A DNA stretch of 64,000 bases from Allomuricauda sp. (lineage in GTDB: Bacteria; Bacteroidota; Bacteroidia; Flavobacteriales; Flavobacteriaceae), in the NCBI RefSeq assembly GCF_002699205.1, contig NZ_PABT01000040.1:62001-126000 (forward strand), in the 5' to 3' direction. Each line of letters opens with the position of its first letter. Position 1 is the stretch's first letter. The translations under genes were made by a program, and so were the position numbers. This document shows positions 26,806 through 35,954 of the stretch, piece after piece. The notes beneath the pieces are model-generated. The model saw only the letters and a list, made by a program, of their open reading frames with translations. It did not search any database and had not been told where the DNA came from.

Positions 26806-27759
26806 TTATTTGTGTGCTTCTTTGAATTCGTTCGTTAGCTCAATAACATGCTGTGCTTGGTCCCAAATGATAAAATGTCCAGCTTTATCAATGATTTTAT
26901 TGCTGATGTTTGGATAATCCTTATGGAGCTTTTCCATAAGCTGTTCTATGGTCAGGTCGGGATGCAAAATCTTATTTGGGATCAATAGGTCATTCTTTCC
27001 AAAAAGAACCAAGGTTGGTACTTCAATGGCCCCAAGATGGTCATATACCGGACTTGAAAGCATTGCGTTGATACTTGCCGCGATGGTGGAACAATATTGT
27101 TTGTAAGCTTCAGGGTCACCTTTTATTTTGAGGCGATCTTGGTACATGAATTCTGCATCTTGGGGAAGCTGGTTTCCATAAAAGTTGATATTGAAGTTTT
27201 GACGGATTTGTTCATCCGTCAAGTTGAGGTACAAGGATTCGGTGGCGACCGTGTCAAACCATTTGCGATCCTCCTTGGAAAACCGTTCTATGCCGGCTGG
27301 AGAGAATAGAATCAGGTTTTTTAGCCATTTTGGTTTTTTTAGGGCCAACGTAATTGCGATTTGCCCACCCATGGAGTGTCCCATCAAAACAACTTTGTCC
27401 AATCCGAGTTCTTCCACAAACCCGTTGACAATTGTTGCGTAGTTTTCCATGGAAATAGGCTCCTTGCCCATTGGTGTTTTGCCATATCCGGGAAGGTCCA
27501 AAGCATAGGCTTCAACATGTTCCGGCAAGTTTGATAGGATTTTGGTATAGGCTTTGGAATAACTTCCCAATCCATGGATCATGACCCATTTTGTTTTTCC
27601 ATTACCCGCATGTAGGTAATGAACTTCCATACCCTGTTTGTGCAATTTTACTTTGTTGGATGTTATTTCTTGTCCCATACCTGATTGTGTGAATAAAATG
27701 GCAATGATGGCCGGAACCACTTGCCAGAATTGTTTTGTGATTGTTTTAAGCACTGGCAT
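26806..27759 (-). CDS. Exported alpha/beta hydrolase
   Basis: A 317-residue alpha/beta hydrolase with an N-terminal signal peptide cut near residue 29-30 (SGMGQ). The nucleophile elbow is GHSMGG (S129), the acid is probably the Asp in GKNDLLIP, and the histidine is in KAGHFIIWD. The oxyanion HGLG follows the first core strand. It probably acts in the periplasm on an ester or amide brought in by the adjacent TonB receptor (inference). It overlaps the symporter gene by 14 bp. Confidence 0.88.
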   Translation of the reverse strand: MPVLKTITKQFWQVVPAIIAILFTQSGMGQEITSNKVKLHKQGMEVHYLHAGNGKTKWVMIHGLGSYSKAYTKILSNLPEHVEAYALDLPGYGKTPMGKEPISMENYATIVNGFVEELGLDKVVLMGHSMGGQIAITLALKKPKWLKNLILFSPAGIERFSKEDRKWFDTVATESLYLNLTDEQIRQNFNINFYGNQLPQDAEFMYQDRLKIKGDPEAYKQYCSTIAASINAMLSSPVYDHLGAIEVPTLVLFGKNDLLIPNKILHPDLTIEQLMEKLHKDYPNISNKIIDKAGHFIIWDQAQHVIELTNEFKEAHK

Positions 27760-29257
27760 ACTCTAGTGTTTTTTTGTTCATGGGTTTGATGGCGTATATC
27801 ACAAGTCCTGTAACGGTCGATAGTATCAAAGCAATTGCGGATGCAATTGCAGGGTTTTTGACCGCCATTCCCTCCATATAGGGGGTCAATTCCAGATAGT
27901 ACACGCTAAAGTGTGTGATGATGGCCACGAGTGAAGCGACAATTGGGATCCATTTGTTTTGTGTTTTTGTGAAAATGCCAAAGAAAACGGGAACGAACGC
28001 AGCTGAGAAAAAAGCGTACACCCCGTTCTGGGCAAAGATGCCCACACTTAGGCTTGGGTTCACCAATTGATCGTAGGACAATAGGATGGCAACAATGCCC
28101 ACAATGACCGTCAATATCTTGTTTATTTTCATTGGGACGGCATCTAGGTTCGCCATCTTGGTCAACGGCATGATAAAATCGTTGGTTATTGTGGTGGGGA
28201 TGGATTGGATGAGTCCTTCCAGTGTGGAAAGTCCTGCCGCCAAAAGGCCAAGGATGACCACAATGCCCACATAGACCGGGAATCGATGGAGCACGTATGC
28301 GGAAACAATACCGTCCATATTAAGGGCGGTCCCGTTGAACATGAGGTCGGGAAAGCTCAATCTGGCGTATATCCCGACAAATACTACCGAAAAAAACAGA
28401 ATCAATATCAAAACGGTATAGAGCAGGAACTTGTTTACCTGTGAGTCTTTTTTGATCAACAGGGACTTGGTCAGGATATGGGGTTGGCAGACAATGGCTA
28501 TCCCAACTATGGCATTACAGATGACCACCTCGAAGAAATCCCTGAACAAGGGGCTTTTTTCGTTGAATGTCTGTGTGAGCGCTGGGTCTATTTCGTTCAA
28601 TCGGTTTATGAAGCTTTCATCCCCTGTTTTGAACAGTAAAAATGCTCCAGAACCCAAAAGTAGGACCGCAACCACGATCATTAGGCTGGCCTGTACCGAG
28701 TTGGTATAGACCATGGTGTTGGCGCCCCCAATCATCATATAGGTGAATACCACGGCAACAATGATGATTAAGATGGTGAGTTCGTCGACATCCAAAGCTT
28801 TGGAAACCACTTTGGTCATCCCTACGCAGATCAGCACAATAAATGTGACCAATAGCATGCTCAAAAGCCCAAAAAGGATTTTTAAAAACTGGGAGTTATA
28901 ACGTTTGCCCACCCAATCTGCAATGGATATGGACTTGACATTCATGCCATATTTTCGGAATCGCTTAATGAATATGATCAACGCGGCATAAATGGCAAAG
29001 GGCATTACAACACCAAAAGCTATAAAGGCACTAAGGCCATAAAGGGCTATAAAACCTGGATTTATTATAAATGTGGCCGCACTTGTAATGGAGGCTGCCA
29101 GGGACAATGCGACCGATAACGATGAAAACGACTTGTTCCCTACGGCATAGACCTCTAAACTATCTGAAGATACCCTTGACTTGTAAACCAAATAAAACAA
29201 AATGGACATAAATCCAAGAAGAACAATAAGAGTAGTTATTTGATAGTTGTTGGTCAT
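27746..29257 (-). CDS. Sodium:solute symporter family transporter
   Basis: A 503-residue inner membrane protein with about 13 hydrophobic helices, the layout of the sodium:solute symporter (SSS) family. The core segment SAATFIINPGFIALYGLSA resembles the substrate region of the family. Members carry monocarboxylates, proline, pantothenate or sugars; the substrate is not predictable here. It is the first gene of the operon that continues with hydrolase, TonB receptor, KAS III-like protein and ligase, so it may carry the product of the hydrolase into the cell (inference). Confidence 0.9.
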   Translation of the reverse strand: MTNNYQITTLIVLLGFMSILFYLVYKSRVSSDSLEVYAVGNKSFSSLSVALSLAASITSAATFIINPGFIALYGLSAFIAFGVVMPFAIYAALIIFIKRFRKYGMNVKSISIADWVGKRYNSQFLKILFGLLSMLLVTFIVLICVGMTKVVSKALDVDELTILIIIVAVVFTYMMIGGANTMVYTNSVQASLMIVVAVLLLGSGAFLLFKTGDESFINRLNEIDPALTQTFNEKSPLFRDFFEVVICNAIVGIAIVCQPHILTKSLLIKKDSQVNKFLLYTVLILILFFSVVFVGIYARLSFPDLMFNGTALNMDGIVSAYVLHRFPVYVGIVVILGLLAAGLSTLEGLIQSIPTTITNDFIMPLTKMANLDAVPMKINKILTVIVGIVAILLSYDQLVNPSLSVGIFAQNGVYAFFSAAFVPVFFGIFTKTQNKWIPIVASLVAIITHFSVYYLELTPYMEGMAVKNPAIASAIALILSTVTGLVIYAIKPMNKKTLEYASA

Positions 29258-29632
29258 AATTTAGATGTGCTAAATATGGTTGTTATAATATGAGTAATCA
29301 ATAAAAATGATGATTCAATAATGCGAAATCCGCATTTAAATATTATTTTTTTTATTCAGAAAGAATCTATTGTTTTTTAAAATAATGGTATGGACTTTTT
29401 CGATAAAAATTGAATAATAATGATGTTTTTAAGGTTAAATGAACATTTTTAAATGATTAATGAGGTATTTAAATATATTTTTATATCAAAGTCAATATTA
29501 TTTTATAATTTGTAAATAACTGAAATATATGTATTTATAAATTAATTGTAGAAAAAGTCAATATATAAAAAGATAAAATTATTATATTGTGGACAATCAT
29601 TTAGTACTAGCTTTATCCAAAATTCAAATCAA
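29258..29632. other. AT-rich divergent control region
   Basis: This 375-bp gap separates the symporter operon (minus) from the SDR gene (plus). It is strongly AT-rich and holds an inverted repeat at 29320-29336 (AATGCG-N5-CGCATT), 63 bp upstream of the symporter start, which could be an operator. No gene was seen in it. Confidence 0.5.
29587..29615 (+). promoter_or_regulatory. Promoter for the SDR gene
   Basis: TTG at 29587-29589 and TAGCTTTA at 29608-29615 have an 18-bp spacer. The -7 box differs from the consensus only at the last base. Transcription would start near 29620, 13 bp before the ATG. Confidence 0.5.
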
Positions 29633-30370
29633 ATGGAGCGATTAAAAAATAAGGTGGCCATTATAACGGGTGGTGCCAAAGGAATTGGAAAAGCTACGGT
29701 TAAAAAATTTTTGGAAGAAGGTGCAACAGTGGTTTGCTGGGACATTGATTCAAAGGCCGGAAACGATCTACTCGGTCATTATAAAGACAAACCATTGTAT
29801 TTTCAAGAGGTGAACACAGTGGACAGGGATTCGGTGGATGCTGCTGTATCCGAAGTGATGCAAAAACATGGCCATATTGATGTACTTATCAATAATGCCG
29901 GTATCACCAGGGATGCTACACTGAAAAAAATGACGGCTGAACAATGGAAATCCGTGATCGATGTTAATCTAACGGGTGTTTTTAATTGTACCCAGGCTAT
30001 TTCCGAACATATGGTGGCACAAGGAAGCGGTAAAATTATAAGTGCTGCATCCATTGTGGGGCTATATGGAAATTTTGGACAAACGAACTATGTGGCAACC
30101 AAATCCGGGGTTATTGGAATGACCAAGGTTTGGGCCCGTGAACTTGGTAGAAAAGGAATTTGTGTAAATGCGGTGGCCCCAGGGTTCATTGCAACCGAAA
30201 TGGTCGGAACGATACCCGAAAAAGTGATTCAAAATCTTGAAGAAAAAACACCACTGGGAAGAATGGGGACCCCGGAGGACATTGCAAACGCATATTTGTT
30301 TTTGGCCTCGGACGAAGCCAACTTTATCAATGGTACGGTACTTAGCGTGGACGGCGGATTGGTGATGTGA
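29633..30370 (+). CDS. Short-chain dehydrogenase/reductase, FabG/PhaB-like
   Basis: A 245-residue classical SDR. It has the cofactor motif TGGAKGIG (12-19), NNAG (87-90) and the triad S140, Y153 and K157. The C-terminal VDGGLVM is typical of 3-oxoacyl-ACP and acetoacetyl-CoA reductases. It is divergent from the receptor/ligase operon, and a 3-ketoacyl reductase would fit the same acyl metabolism (inference). A dedicated FabG of fatty acid synthesis would normally lie elsewhere. Confidence 0.88.
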   Translation: MERLKNKVAIITGGAKGIGKATVKKFLEEGATVVCWDIDSKAGNDLLGHYKDKPLYFQEVNTVDRDSVDAAVSEVMQKHGHIDVLINNAGITRDATLKKMTAEQWKSVIDVNLTGVFNCTQAISEHMVAQGSGKIISAASIVGLYGNFGQTNYVATKSGVIGMTKVWARELGRKGICVNAVAPGFIATEMVGTIPEKVIQNLEEKTPLGRMGTPEDIANAYLFLASDEANFINGTVLSVDGGLVM

Positions 30371-30431
30371 CCAAGGCTTTATCGTTGGGGGGCGTATTCC
30401 AAGTGCAATGGTTTTTTAAACAGAATAACAC

Positions 30432-31829
30432 ATGAAGCTTAAAAAATTTAAAGCTTATACGGACTCCCTATTGCCCCATGAGGTAATATTGCTCAATCGC
30501 GTAAAACAATTCCAGGATCAAGAACGGGAGGATATTTTCAATACCATATACCACAATGTGTGCAGTGGTGAACCACCCAAGGAATACAATCCTAAAATTG
30601 ATAAGCGAAAGTATTCCCATTTGATGAACTGGATGGAATCCAAACTGGACGGGTTCTGCACCGATCGGTATTATGAGCGTCTCAATTATTTTGATATTCG
30701 TATCAAAACGGACACGATTTCTTCGGAAGAGGAGAAAGAGCTGCTCCAATTGATAAAACAATATCGTCCCCACCACTTTCATTTTATTAGGTTTTATGAG
30801 GTGGTCAAGAATTACCTTATGTTTCTTTTGGTAAGGGTGCGCCTCAACGACTACGAACTCATACACACCTTTGTCCACGATTATCACGATGATTACGCCA
30901 GGTGCAAAGAGGTCAGCAACAGGATGACCCAGGCCACTGTGGATATAGTTACGGATTACCATAACCTTAAGATCTCCCAAAATTCTCTCAAGTGGGTATC
31001 TTGGCTTACCCGTTTATGGTCGGATCAAGGACTGGATGGTTATAATAAGTACCAGACCCTTATTCTAATGAGTTACGTAGCCCTGCTAAAAGAAGATACC
31101 TTGGAAGAGGTGCTTGGCCATTATGAAGAATTGGAACCCAAATTGGAAGATGGATCCTACTATTCCAAGAAACTGCTCCTCAATTATTATGGCAACAAAC
31201 AGCTCATATTAATGAAGATGAACCATTATGATCTAGCGCTGTATTATGGAAAACTGTCGATAACTGAGCAGAGTAACGACTATATTATGTACCTCAACAA
31301 TTACTCCTTCAACCTTTCCAAATTGGGAAGGGCAAAAGAGGCACTCAACCTTTTGATAGAAGCCCGTCCGTTTGCCAGACAGATGTCCAATAAATATAAT
31401 CGAACACTGTTTATTTCATCATTGATGAAAAGTTACAATGACAATGGCCAGTACCAGAATGCGAAAAGGTATGCCGAAAATCGTTTGGACATGTACGAAA
31501 AGGATATTTTGGAGCACAATTGGAACAAGTTCTTCAGAACCTATATGGAGACCTTGGTTCATTTGGAGGAGTTTAAACAAATAAAAAAGACCATCAGGAA
31601 ATATGGCCTTATTGATCGGGAGTCACAATTTGTGAAGAATTATGTTGCCTTTAGCTATTTCAAATGGTATTTGGCGCTTGCCCATCATAAGGAAGGAAAT
31701 ATTACAGAGGCAAAGTTCTTGAGTGGCATTCGTAAGGATATCGATCGGTTAAAGAACACATATCAAATAGACCCTTCGGAAAGAGTGATCAGTTTATTGG
31801 AGTTTTCCATTAAAAGACCCATCTATTGA
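30432..31829 (+). CDS. Large helical-repeat (TPR-like) protein of unknown function
   Basis: A 465-residue soluble protein, rich in Tyr, Leu and Lys. The C-terminal 250 residues look like tetratricopeptide-type helical hairpins (for example DLALYYGKLSITEQSNDYI and GRAKEALNLLIEARPF). The N-terminal part (FNTIYHNVCSGEPPKEYNPK) is not recognised. No signal or membrane helix is present. It lies 61 bp after the SDR gene on the same strand and may be cotranscribed. Confidence 0.7.
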   Translation: MKLKKFKAYTDSLLPHEVILLNRVKQFQDQEREDIFNTIYHNVCSGEPPKEYNPKIDKRKYSHLMNWMESKLDGFCTDRYYERLNYFDIRIKTDTISSEEEKELLQLIKQYRPHHFHFIRFYEVVKNYLMFLLVRVRLNDYELIHTFVHDYHDDYARCKEVSNRMTQATVDIVTDYHNLKISQNSLKWVSWLTRLWSDQGLDGYNKYQTLILMSYVALLKEDTLEEVLGHYEELEPKLEDGSYYSKKLLLNYYGNKQLILMKMNHYDLALYYGKLSITEQSNDYIMYLNNYSFNLSKLGRAKEALNLLIEARPFARQMSNKYNRTLFISSLMKSYNDNGQYQNAKRYAENRLDMYEKDILEHNWNKFFRTYMETLVHLEEFKQIKKTIRKYGLIDRESQFVKNYVAFSYFKWYLALAHHKEGNITEAKFLSGIRKDIDRLKNTYQIDPSERVISLLEFSIKRPIY

Positions 31830-31854
31830 CCTTTAAAAGCTGAATTAGATCCCG

Positions 31855-31862
31855 TAGTTTTG
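31855..31862 (+). promoter_or_regulatory. -7 box of the MscS gene
   Basis: TAGTTTTG matches TAnnTTTG and lies 26 bp before the ATG at 31889. The nearest upstream TTG (31826-31828) is too far for a good -33 box. Confidence 0.4.
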
Positions 31863-31888
31863 CATCATATTTCTTTCAATTGGAAACT

Positions 31889-33145
31889 ATGGACAAAGAC
31901 CTCGGTCGTTTACTGTACAATTACCTTTTAAAAACTGGAATGGGGGAGGGAATGGCCGCCTATCTCAACTTATTTCTTCTTTTGATAGGTGTACTCGTCA
32001 TAGTTTTTATCTTGGATCTGTTCATTTGGAAAGTGTTACGGGCGTTGTCCGTAAGATTGGCCCGAAAGTCCAGGAACAATTTTGATAATTTTCTAGTCGC
32101 CAACCAAGTGCCCCGTTATGTGGCCCATGTGGTCCCATTGACCATATTGCTCGAATTTGTCCCAGTGATCTTTGCGGATTTTGATTATGCGGAGGGCATT
32201 GCGATGAAGATTATCAAAATTTTGTTTGTCCTTTTGATTCTGTTGGTTTTCCGTAAATTTTTCAAGAGTGTCAACGAGTATCTGAAAACACGGCCTAATT
32301 TCAAGGACAAGCCCATAAATAGTTACATCCAGGTATTTATGATCTTTGCTTGGGCGGTGGGTCTATTGACCATTTTTGCTGTTATTACAGATACCACCGT
32401 TTGGGCGTTTTTCACGGCTCTTGGAGCAGCTTCGGCAGTTATCCTTCTCATATTTAAAGATTCGATTCTTGGTTTTGTGGCCAGTATCCAGGTTACGATC
32501 AATGATATGGTCCGTATCGGGGATTGGATCACTTTTGAAAAGTACGGGGCCGATGGTGATGTGATCGAGATAAGCTTAGCCACGGTAAAGGTCCAGAATT
32601 TTGACATGACCATTACCACCATACCCACTTATGCCCTGATTTCCGATTCTTTTAAAAATTGGAGAGGCATGCAGGTTTCCGGGGGAAGAAGAATCAAAAG
32701 ATCCTTGATCATTAGACAAAAAAGTATTCGGTTTTTAACGGATGAGGATATAGAGGCATTGAAAAAAATCCAACTGGTGGAAGCCTATATCACCAATAGG
32801 AGCGAACAGATAAATTCCTACAACGAATCAAACAATATCAATAAGGAACTATTGGTGAATGGTAGAAACATGACCAATTTTGGATTGTTCCGAAAATACG
32901 TGACCAACTATTTGCAGAACCATTCAGCAATAAACAAAAACATGACCTTGATGGTGAGGCAGTTACAACCCACGCCACAAGGTATCCCTTTGGAAATTTA
33001 TGCATTTAGTTCCGATAAGCGCTGGGAAAACTATGAGTATGTAATGGCTGATATTTTTGACCACCTATTGGCTGCTTTGCCTTACTTTTTCTTGGAAACC
33101 TTTGAATTGCCCGTTTCCATGGAGGCCGATCATTCGTCGTCATAG
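31889..33145 (+). CDS. MscS family mechanosensitive ion channel
   Basis: A membrane channel of about 418 residues. Five hydrophobic segments precede the pore-lining helix, which contains AFFTALGAASAVILLIFKDSILGF, the MscS TM3 pattern. The beta-domain follows (VRIGDWITF and GDVIEISLATVKVQ). It opens on membrane tension to release solutes on osmotic downshock. An ATG at 31889 was chosen over an in-frame TTG at 31880. Confidence 0.9.
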   Translation: MDKDLGRLLYNYLLKTGMGEGMAAYLNLFLLLIGVLVIVFILDLFIWKVLRALSVRLARKSRNNFDNFLVANQVPRYVAHVVPLTILLEFVPVIFADFDYAEGIAMKIIKILFVLLILLVFRKFFKSVNEYLKTRPNFKDKPINSYIQVFMIFAWAVGLLTIFAVITDTTVWAFFTALGAASAVILLIFKDSILGFVASIQVTINDMVRIGDWITFEKYGADGDVIEISLATVKVQNFDMTITTIPTYALISDSFKNWRGMQVSGGRRIKRSLIIRQKSIRFLTDEDIEALKKIQLVEAYITNRSEQINSYNESNNINKELLVNGRNMTNFGLFRKYVTNYLQNHSAINKNMTLMVRQLQPTPQGIPLEIYAFSSDKRWENYEYVMADIFDHLLAALPYFFLETFELPVSMEADHSSS

Positions 33146-33265
33146 TTGCCCCTATCGATAATTTTTGAGAATTACCAAAGGTAACCTTGCCCTGGTCAAT
33201 TAAAAATAAAAAGGGCTCAACGTACATCAATAGATTAACACTATAAAGACAAACCGTACAGGGAA

Positions 33266-33655
33266 CTATGTCCAATATTCCGTTAGAAATTCATAGAAAT
33301 TCTTTTTAAGGTCAGCATAGATTTGTCGTTGGGTTTCCATTTTTTTCCTGAATTCCACATGTTTGTTCACCAATGCGACATCCAGGGCTTCCTCCCCAAC
33401 TTTGCTGTGTTCGGCCATATTGGATTCATGTTCATCTATGGTTTCCTCAAGTTCTTCAATAATGCTACCGTGTAAAATAAACTCATTTTGAAAATGTTCC
33501 AATTTGGCAAGAACTTCTTGGTCTTCGTATCGACCAATAAGTTCGCTCAATCTGTGCTTAAAGGTTTTTAGCTCATCTTGCCAAAATTCGAGTTCACGTT
33601 TCCATTGTTTGTGCTCAAAGTGGAGGTCTGAATCGTAGATTACTGTGTTTTCCAT
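33266..33655 (-). CDS. Coiled-coil protein of unknown function, downstream of ftsH
   Basis: A highly charged protein of about 129 residues that is almost wholly alpha-helical, with heptad-like spacing of Leu/Ile/Phe (ELEFWQDELKTFKHRLSELI). No signal peptide or catalytic motif is visible. The start at 33655 (MENTVIYDSD) was chosen over a longer frame beginning at 33685. It lies 76 bp after the ftsH stop on the same strand and may be part of that operon, possibly as an adaptor or substrate of FtsH (inference). Confidence 0.65.
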   Translation of the reverse strand: MENTVIYDSDLHFEHKQWKRELEFWQDELKTFKHRLSELIGRYEDQEVLAKLEHFQNEFILHGSIIEELEETIDEHESNMAEHSKVGEEALDVALVNKHVEFRKKMETQRQIYADLKKNFYEFLTEYWT

Positions 33656-33731
33656 GATATTTGATTTTATATTCAAAAAAATCAATCGATTTTATTGAAC
33701 TGTTTAATAGATTCGTTGTTTTCCCATTTGG

Positions 33732-35249
33732 TTAACCGACCAGTGGGCTGGGATCCATGGGCTTATCTGGATTCAATATTTTTTCACCCCTCTTGCCCAA
33801 AAGCTTTTCAAGATCATCTTTGTCCACCACCTCTTTTTCAAGAAGCAGTTGAGCCAATTTTTCCAGTTCATCCCTATGTTGTATCAATAAGTTTTTGGTT
33901 CGTTCATAGGCCGACATGATCAGATCCCGTGCTTCATGATCGATTTGTTTGGCCATTTCCTCACTATAGGGTTTGCCGAGCAGTCGTTCGTTATCACCTG
34001 AAGAATCGTAATAGCTGATAGGCCCTATTTCTTCATCCAACCCATAATAAGAGACCATGGTATAGGCTTGTTTGGTCACTTTTTCAAGATCGTCCAGGGC
34101 ACCCGATGATATTTCATTAAAAATGATTTCCTCGGCCGCCCGTCCACCAAGCGATGCACAGATTTGGTCTATGAATTGTGATTTGGTAACGATTTGTCGT
34201 TCTTCGGGCAGATACCATGCTGCTCCCAATGATTTGCCCCGTGGGATTATTGAGACCTTTACCAGGGAATCCACATGCTTTAAATACCAACTCGTTACCG
34301 CATGTCCAGCTTCGTGGTATGCCACAATTTCCTTTTCTTTCGGTGAAATGATCTTGCTCTTGCGTTCCATGCCCACAATTACCCTGTCCCTAGCCGCCAT
34401 AAAATCCTCTTGTTCCACTTCATTTTTCTTCTTTCTAGCGGCAATCAGGGCCGCTTCATTACATATATTGGCAATATCTGCACCGGAAAAACCGGGACTT
34501 AATTTTGCCAACACTTCCACATTTACATTTTTGGAAAGCTTTAAAGGACGAAGATGGACCTTAAAAATTTCAACACGTTCGGATTGGTTGGGAAGTTCCA
34601 AATATATATGGCGATCAAATCTTCCAGGGCGCAATAGGGCCTTGTCCAGCACATCGGGGCGGTTGGTTGCCGCAAGTACGATCACGCCTGTATTATCCCC
34701 AAATCCATCCAGTTCGGTAAGCAGTTGGTTCAAGGTGCTCTCACGCTCATCATTGGCCTGAAATGCGTTGACTTTGCCACGGGAGCGTCCAACAGCATCA
34801 ATTTCATCAATAAAAATAATGCTCGGAGCCTTTGCCTTTGCCTTTTTGAACAGATCACGCACCCGCGAAGCACCCACGCCAACGAACATCTCCACAAACT
34901 CGGAGCCGGACATGGAGTAAAACGGGACCTGTGCCTCGCCCGCAACTGCTTTGGCCATTAAAGTTTTTCCAGTACCCGGGGGTCCCACCAGAAGGACTCC
35001 TTTTGGTATCTTGGCACCTAACCTGGTATAATCTTTTGGATTTTTAAGGAAATCCACAACCTCCTTAACTTCCGCCTTTGCTTCTGTAAGCCCTGCAATA
35101 TCATCGAAGGTCACTTTGCTTTTGGCCCCTGTTTCGGTGAGTTTGGCCGTAGATTTGCCGAAATTGAATAACGGGTTTCCACTTTTCCCTCCCCCCATAC
35201 TTCGGAGCAGGTACATCCAGATAATTATAAAAAAGAACAAGGGCACCAA
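33732..35249 (-). CDS. ftsH: ATP-dependent zinc metalloprotease FtsH, C-terminal part (frameshifted gene)
   Basis: This frame encodes the second transmembrane helix and all catalytic domains of FtsH, the membrane AAA+ protease. Walker A is GPPGTGKT, Walker [12 protein letters not shown], the second region of homology [20 protein letters not shown], and the zinc site HEAGH. It is out of frame with the N-terminal part at 35225-35710. In this frame the reading is open back through IDIRYENRTSW, and adding one A to the A5 tract at 35300-35304 would join both parts into about 659 residues, a normal FtsH length. The nominal TTG start at 35249 is not convincing. Confidence 0.85.
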   Translation of the reverse strand: MVPLFFFIIIWMYLLRSMGGGKSGNPLFNFGKSTAKLTETGAKSKVTFDDIAGLTEAKAEVKEVVDFLKNPKDYTRLGAKIPKGVLLVGPPGTGKTLMAKAVAGEAQVPFYSMSGSEFVEMFVGVGASRVRDLFKKAKAKAPSIIFIDEIDAVGRSRGKVNAFQANDERESTLNQLLTELDGFGDNTGVIVLAATNRPDVLDKALLRPGRFDRHIYLELPNQSERVEIFKVHLRPLKLSKNVNVEVLAKLSPGFSGADIANICNEAALIAARKKKNEVEQEDFMAARDRVIVGMERKSKIISPKEKEIVAYHEAGHAVTSWYLKHVDSLVKVSIIPRGKSLGAAWYLPEERQIVTKSQFIDQICASLGGRAAEEIIFNEISSGALDDLEKVTKQAYTMVSYYGLDEEIGPISYYDSSGDNERLLGKPYSEEMAKQIDHEARDLIMSAYERTKNLLIQHRDELEKLAQLLLEKEVVDKDDLEKLLGKRGEKILNPDKPMDPSPLVG

Positions 35250-35710
35250 CCATGATAAAATCGTGGTCCAACTGGTTCTGTTTTCATATCGAATATCAAT
35301 TTTTCCGAAATCCCGGCATCCTCTTGCGCACGTTCGAGCTTGTCCTCGAAACTTTCTACGGAACCAATGGTTATGTAATAATGGGGACCTTGGCCCGATG
35401 ATAATATTCCATTGGGATCATCCTTTAGATCGGAATCGTCCAGAGCATCCTGTTTGACATAGATTTGGGCGATTTCCTTGTTGATTACGACAATCTTTTC
35501 AACGGCATTTTTGGCCAATAGGCTACTTTCCAGCTTTGACCAGCTAATCTCTTCCGGACCTCCAAGGTTATTGGTGAAAAGCGGAAATAACAACAATAGG
35601 ATTACCACCCAATAAACCCATCCAATGTTCTTTCCCCCGAACGGTGGTTTTGGATTAGGTGGTCTTTCCCCATTGTCATTGCTGTTGTTGTATTTTGGAT
35701 CGCTAGCCAT
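35225..35710 (-). CDS. ftsH: FtsH N-terminal part, ending in a frameshift
   Basis: The first 161 codons encode the cytoplasmic N-tail, the first transmembrane helix (WVYWVVILLLLFPLF) and the periplasmic FtsH extracellular domain (ISWSKLESSLLAKNAVEKIV). The normal sequence ends at about GISEK; after the A5 tract at 35300-35304 the frame runs out through an unrelated 25-residue tail. The A-tract suggests a homopolymer sequencing error, a phase-variable site or ribosomal/transcriptional slippage; the sequence alone cannot decide. Confidence 0.75.
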   Translation of the reverse strand: MASDPKYNNSNDNGERPPNPKPPFGGKNIGWVYWVVILLLLFPLFTNNLGGPEEISWSKLESSLLAKNAVEKIVVINKEIAQIYVKQDALDDSDLKDDPNGILSSGQGPHYYITIGSVESFEDKLERAQEDAGISEKLIFDMKTEPVGPRFYHGWCPCSFL

Positions 35711-35772
35711 TGAATTTTCATTTATGGATTGAAAATTTTTTCACAGGTATTTGTCATCAAAATAGACCGTTT

Positions 35773-35816
35773 CAAAACTAGTGGACGACACTCTTATTCG
35801 AAATGATTTAAATCAT
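35773..35816 (-). promoter_or_regulatory. ftsH promoter with class II FNR/CRP-type box
   Basis: On the minus strand TAGTTTTG (35773-35780) is a full -7 match. ATGAT-TTAA-ATCAT (35803-35816) is a palindrome centred 33 bp upstream of the -7 centre, equal to about -41 from the start site, the class II activator position. The same spacing occurs at the nos cytochrome promoter. Confidence 0.65.
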
Positions 35817-35954
35817 GCAGCTTGCCTTGATCCGTCTTTACGGACTTTGTTCAAAGGCCTTAAATCAATTTGGGGATTAAAGGATTGTTCCTGATTTAGG
35901 TCATAGGAGGCACTGGTCCAGAATCGTATTTTTAGAACGATCAAAGCAAGTGTT

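Noticed and set aside
33679..33692. AAATC-AATC-GATTT before the coiled-coil gene as a fifth FNR-type box
   Set aside because: The arms differ from ATGAT/ATCAT and there is no -7 box at the 33-bp spacing.
35817..35954. A GGCACTG segment and small hairpin before the B12-dependent reductase operon, suggesting a cobalamin riboswitch
   Set aside because: Only a partial match to one conserved box; the region is too short for a cobalamin riboswitch and the other conserved elements are missing.
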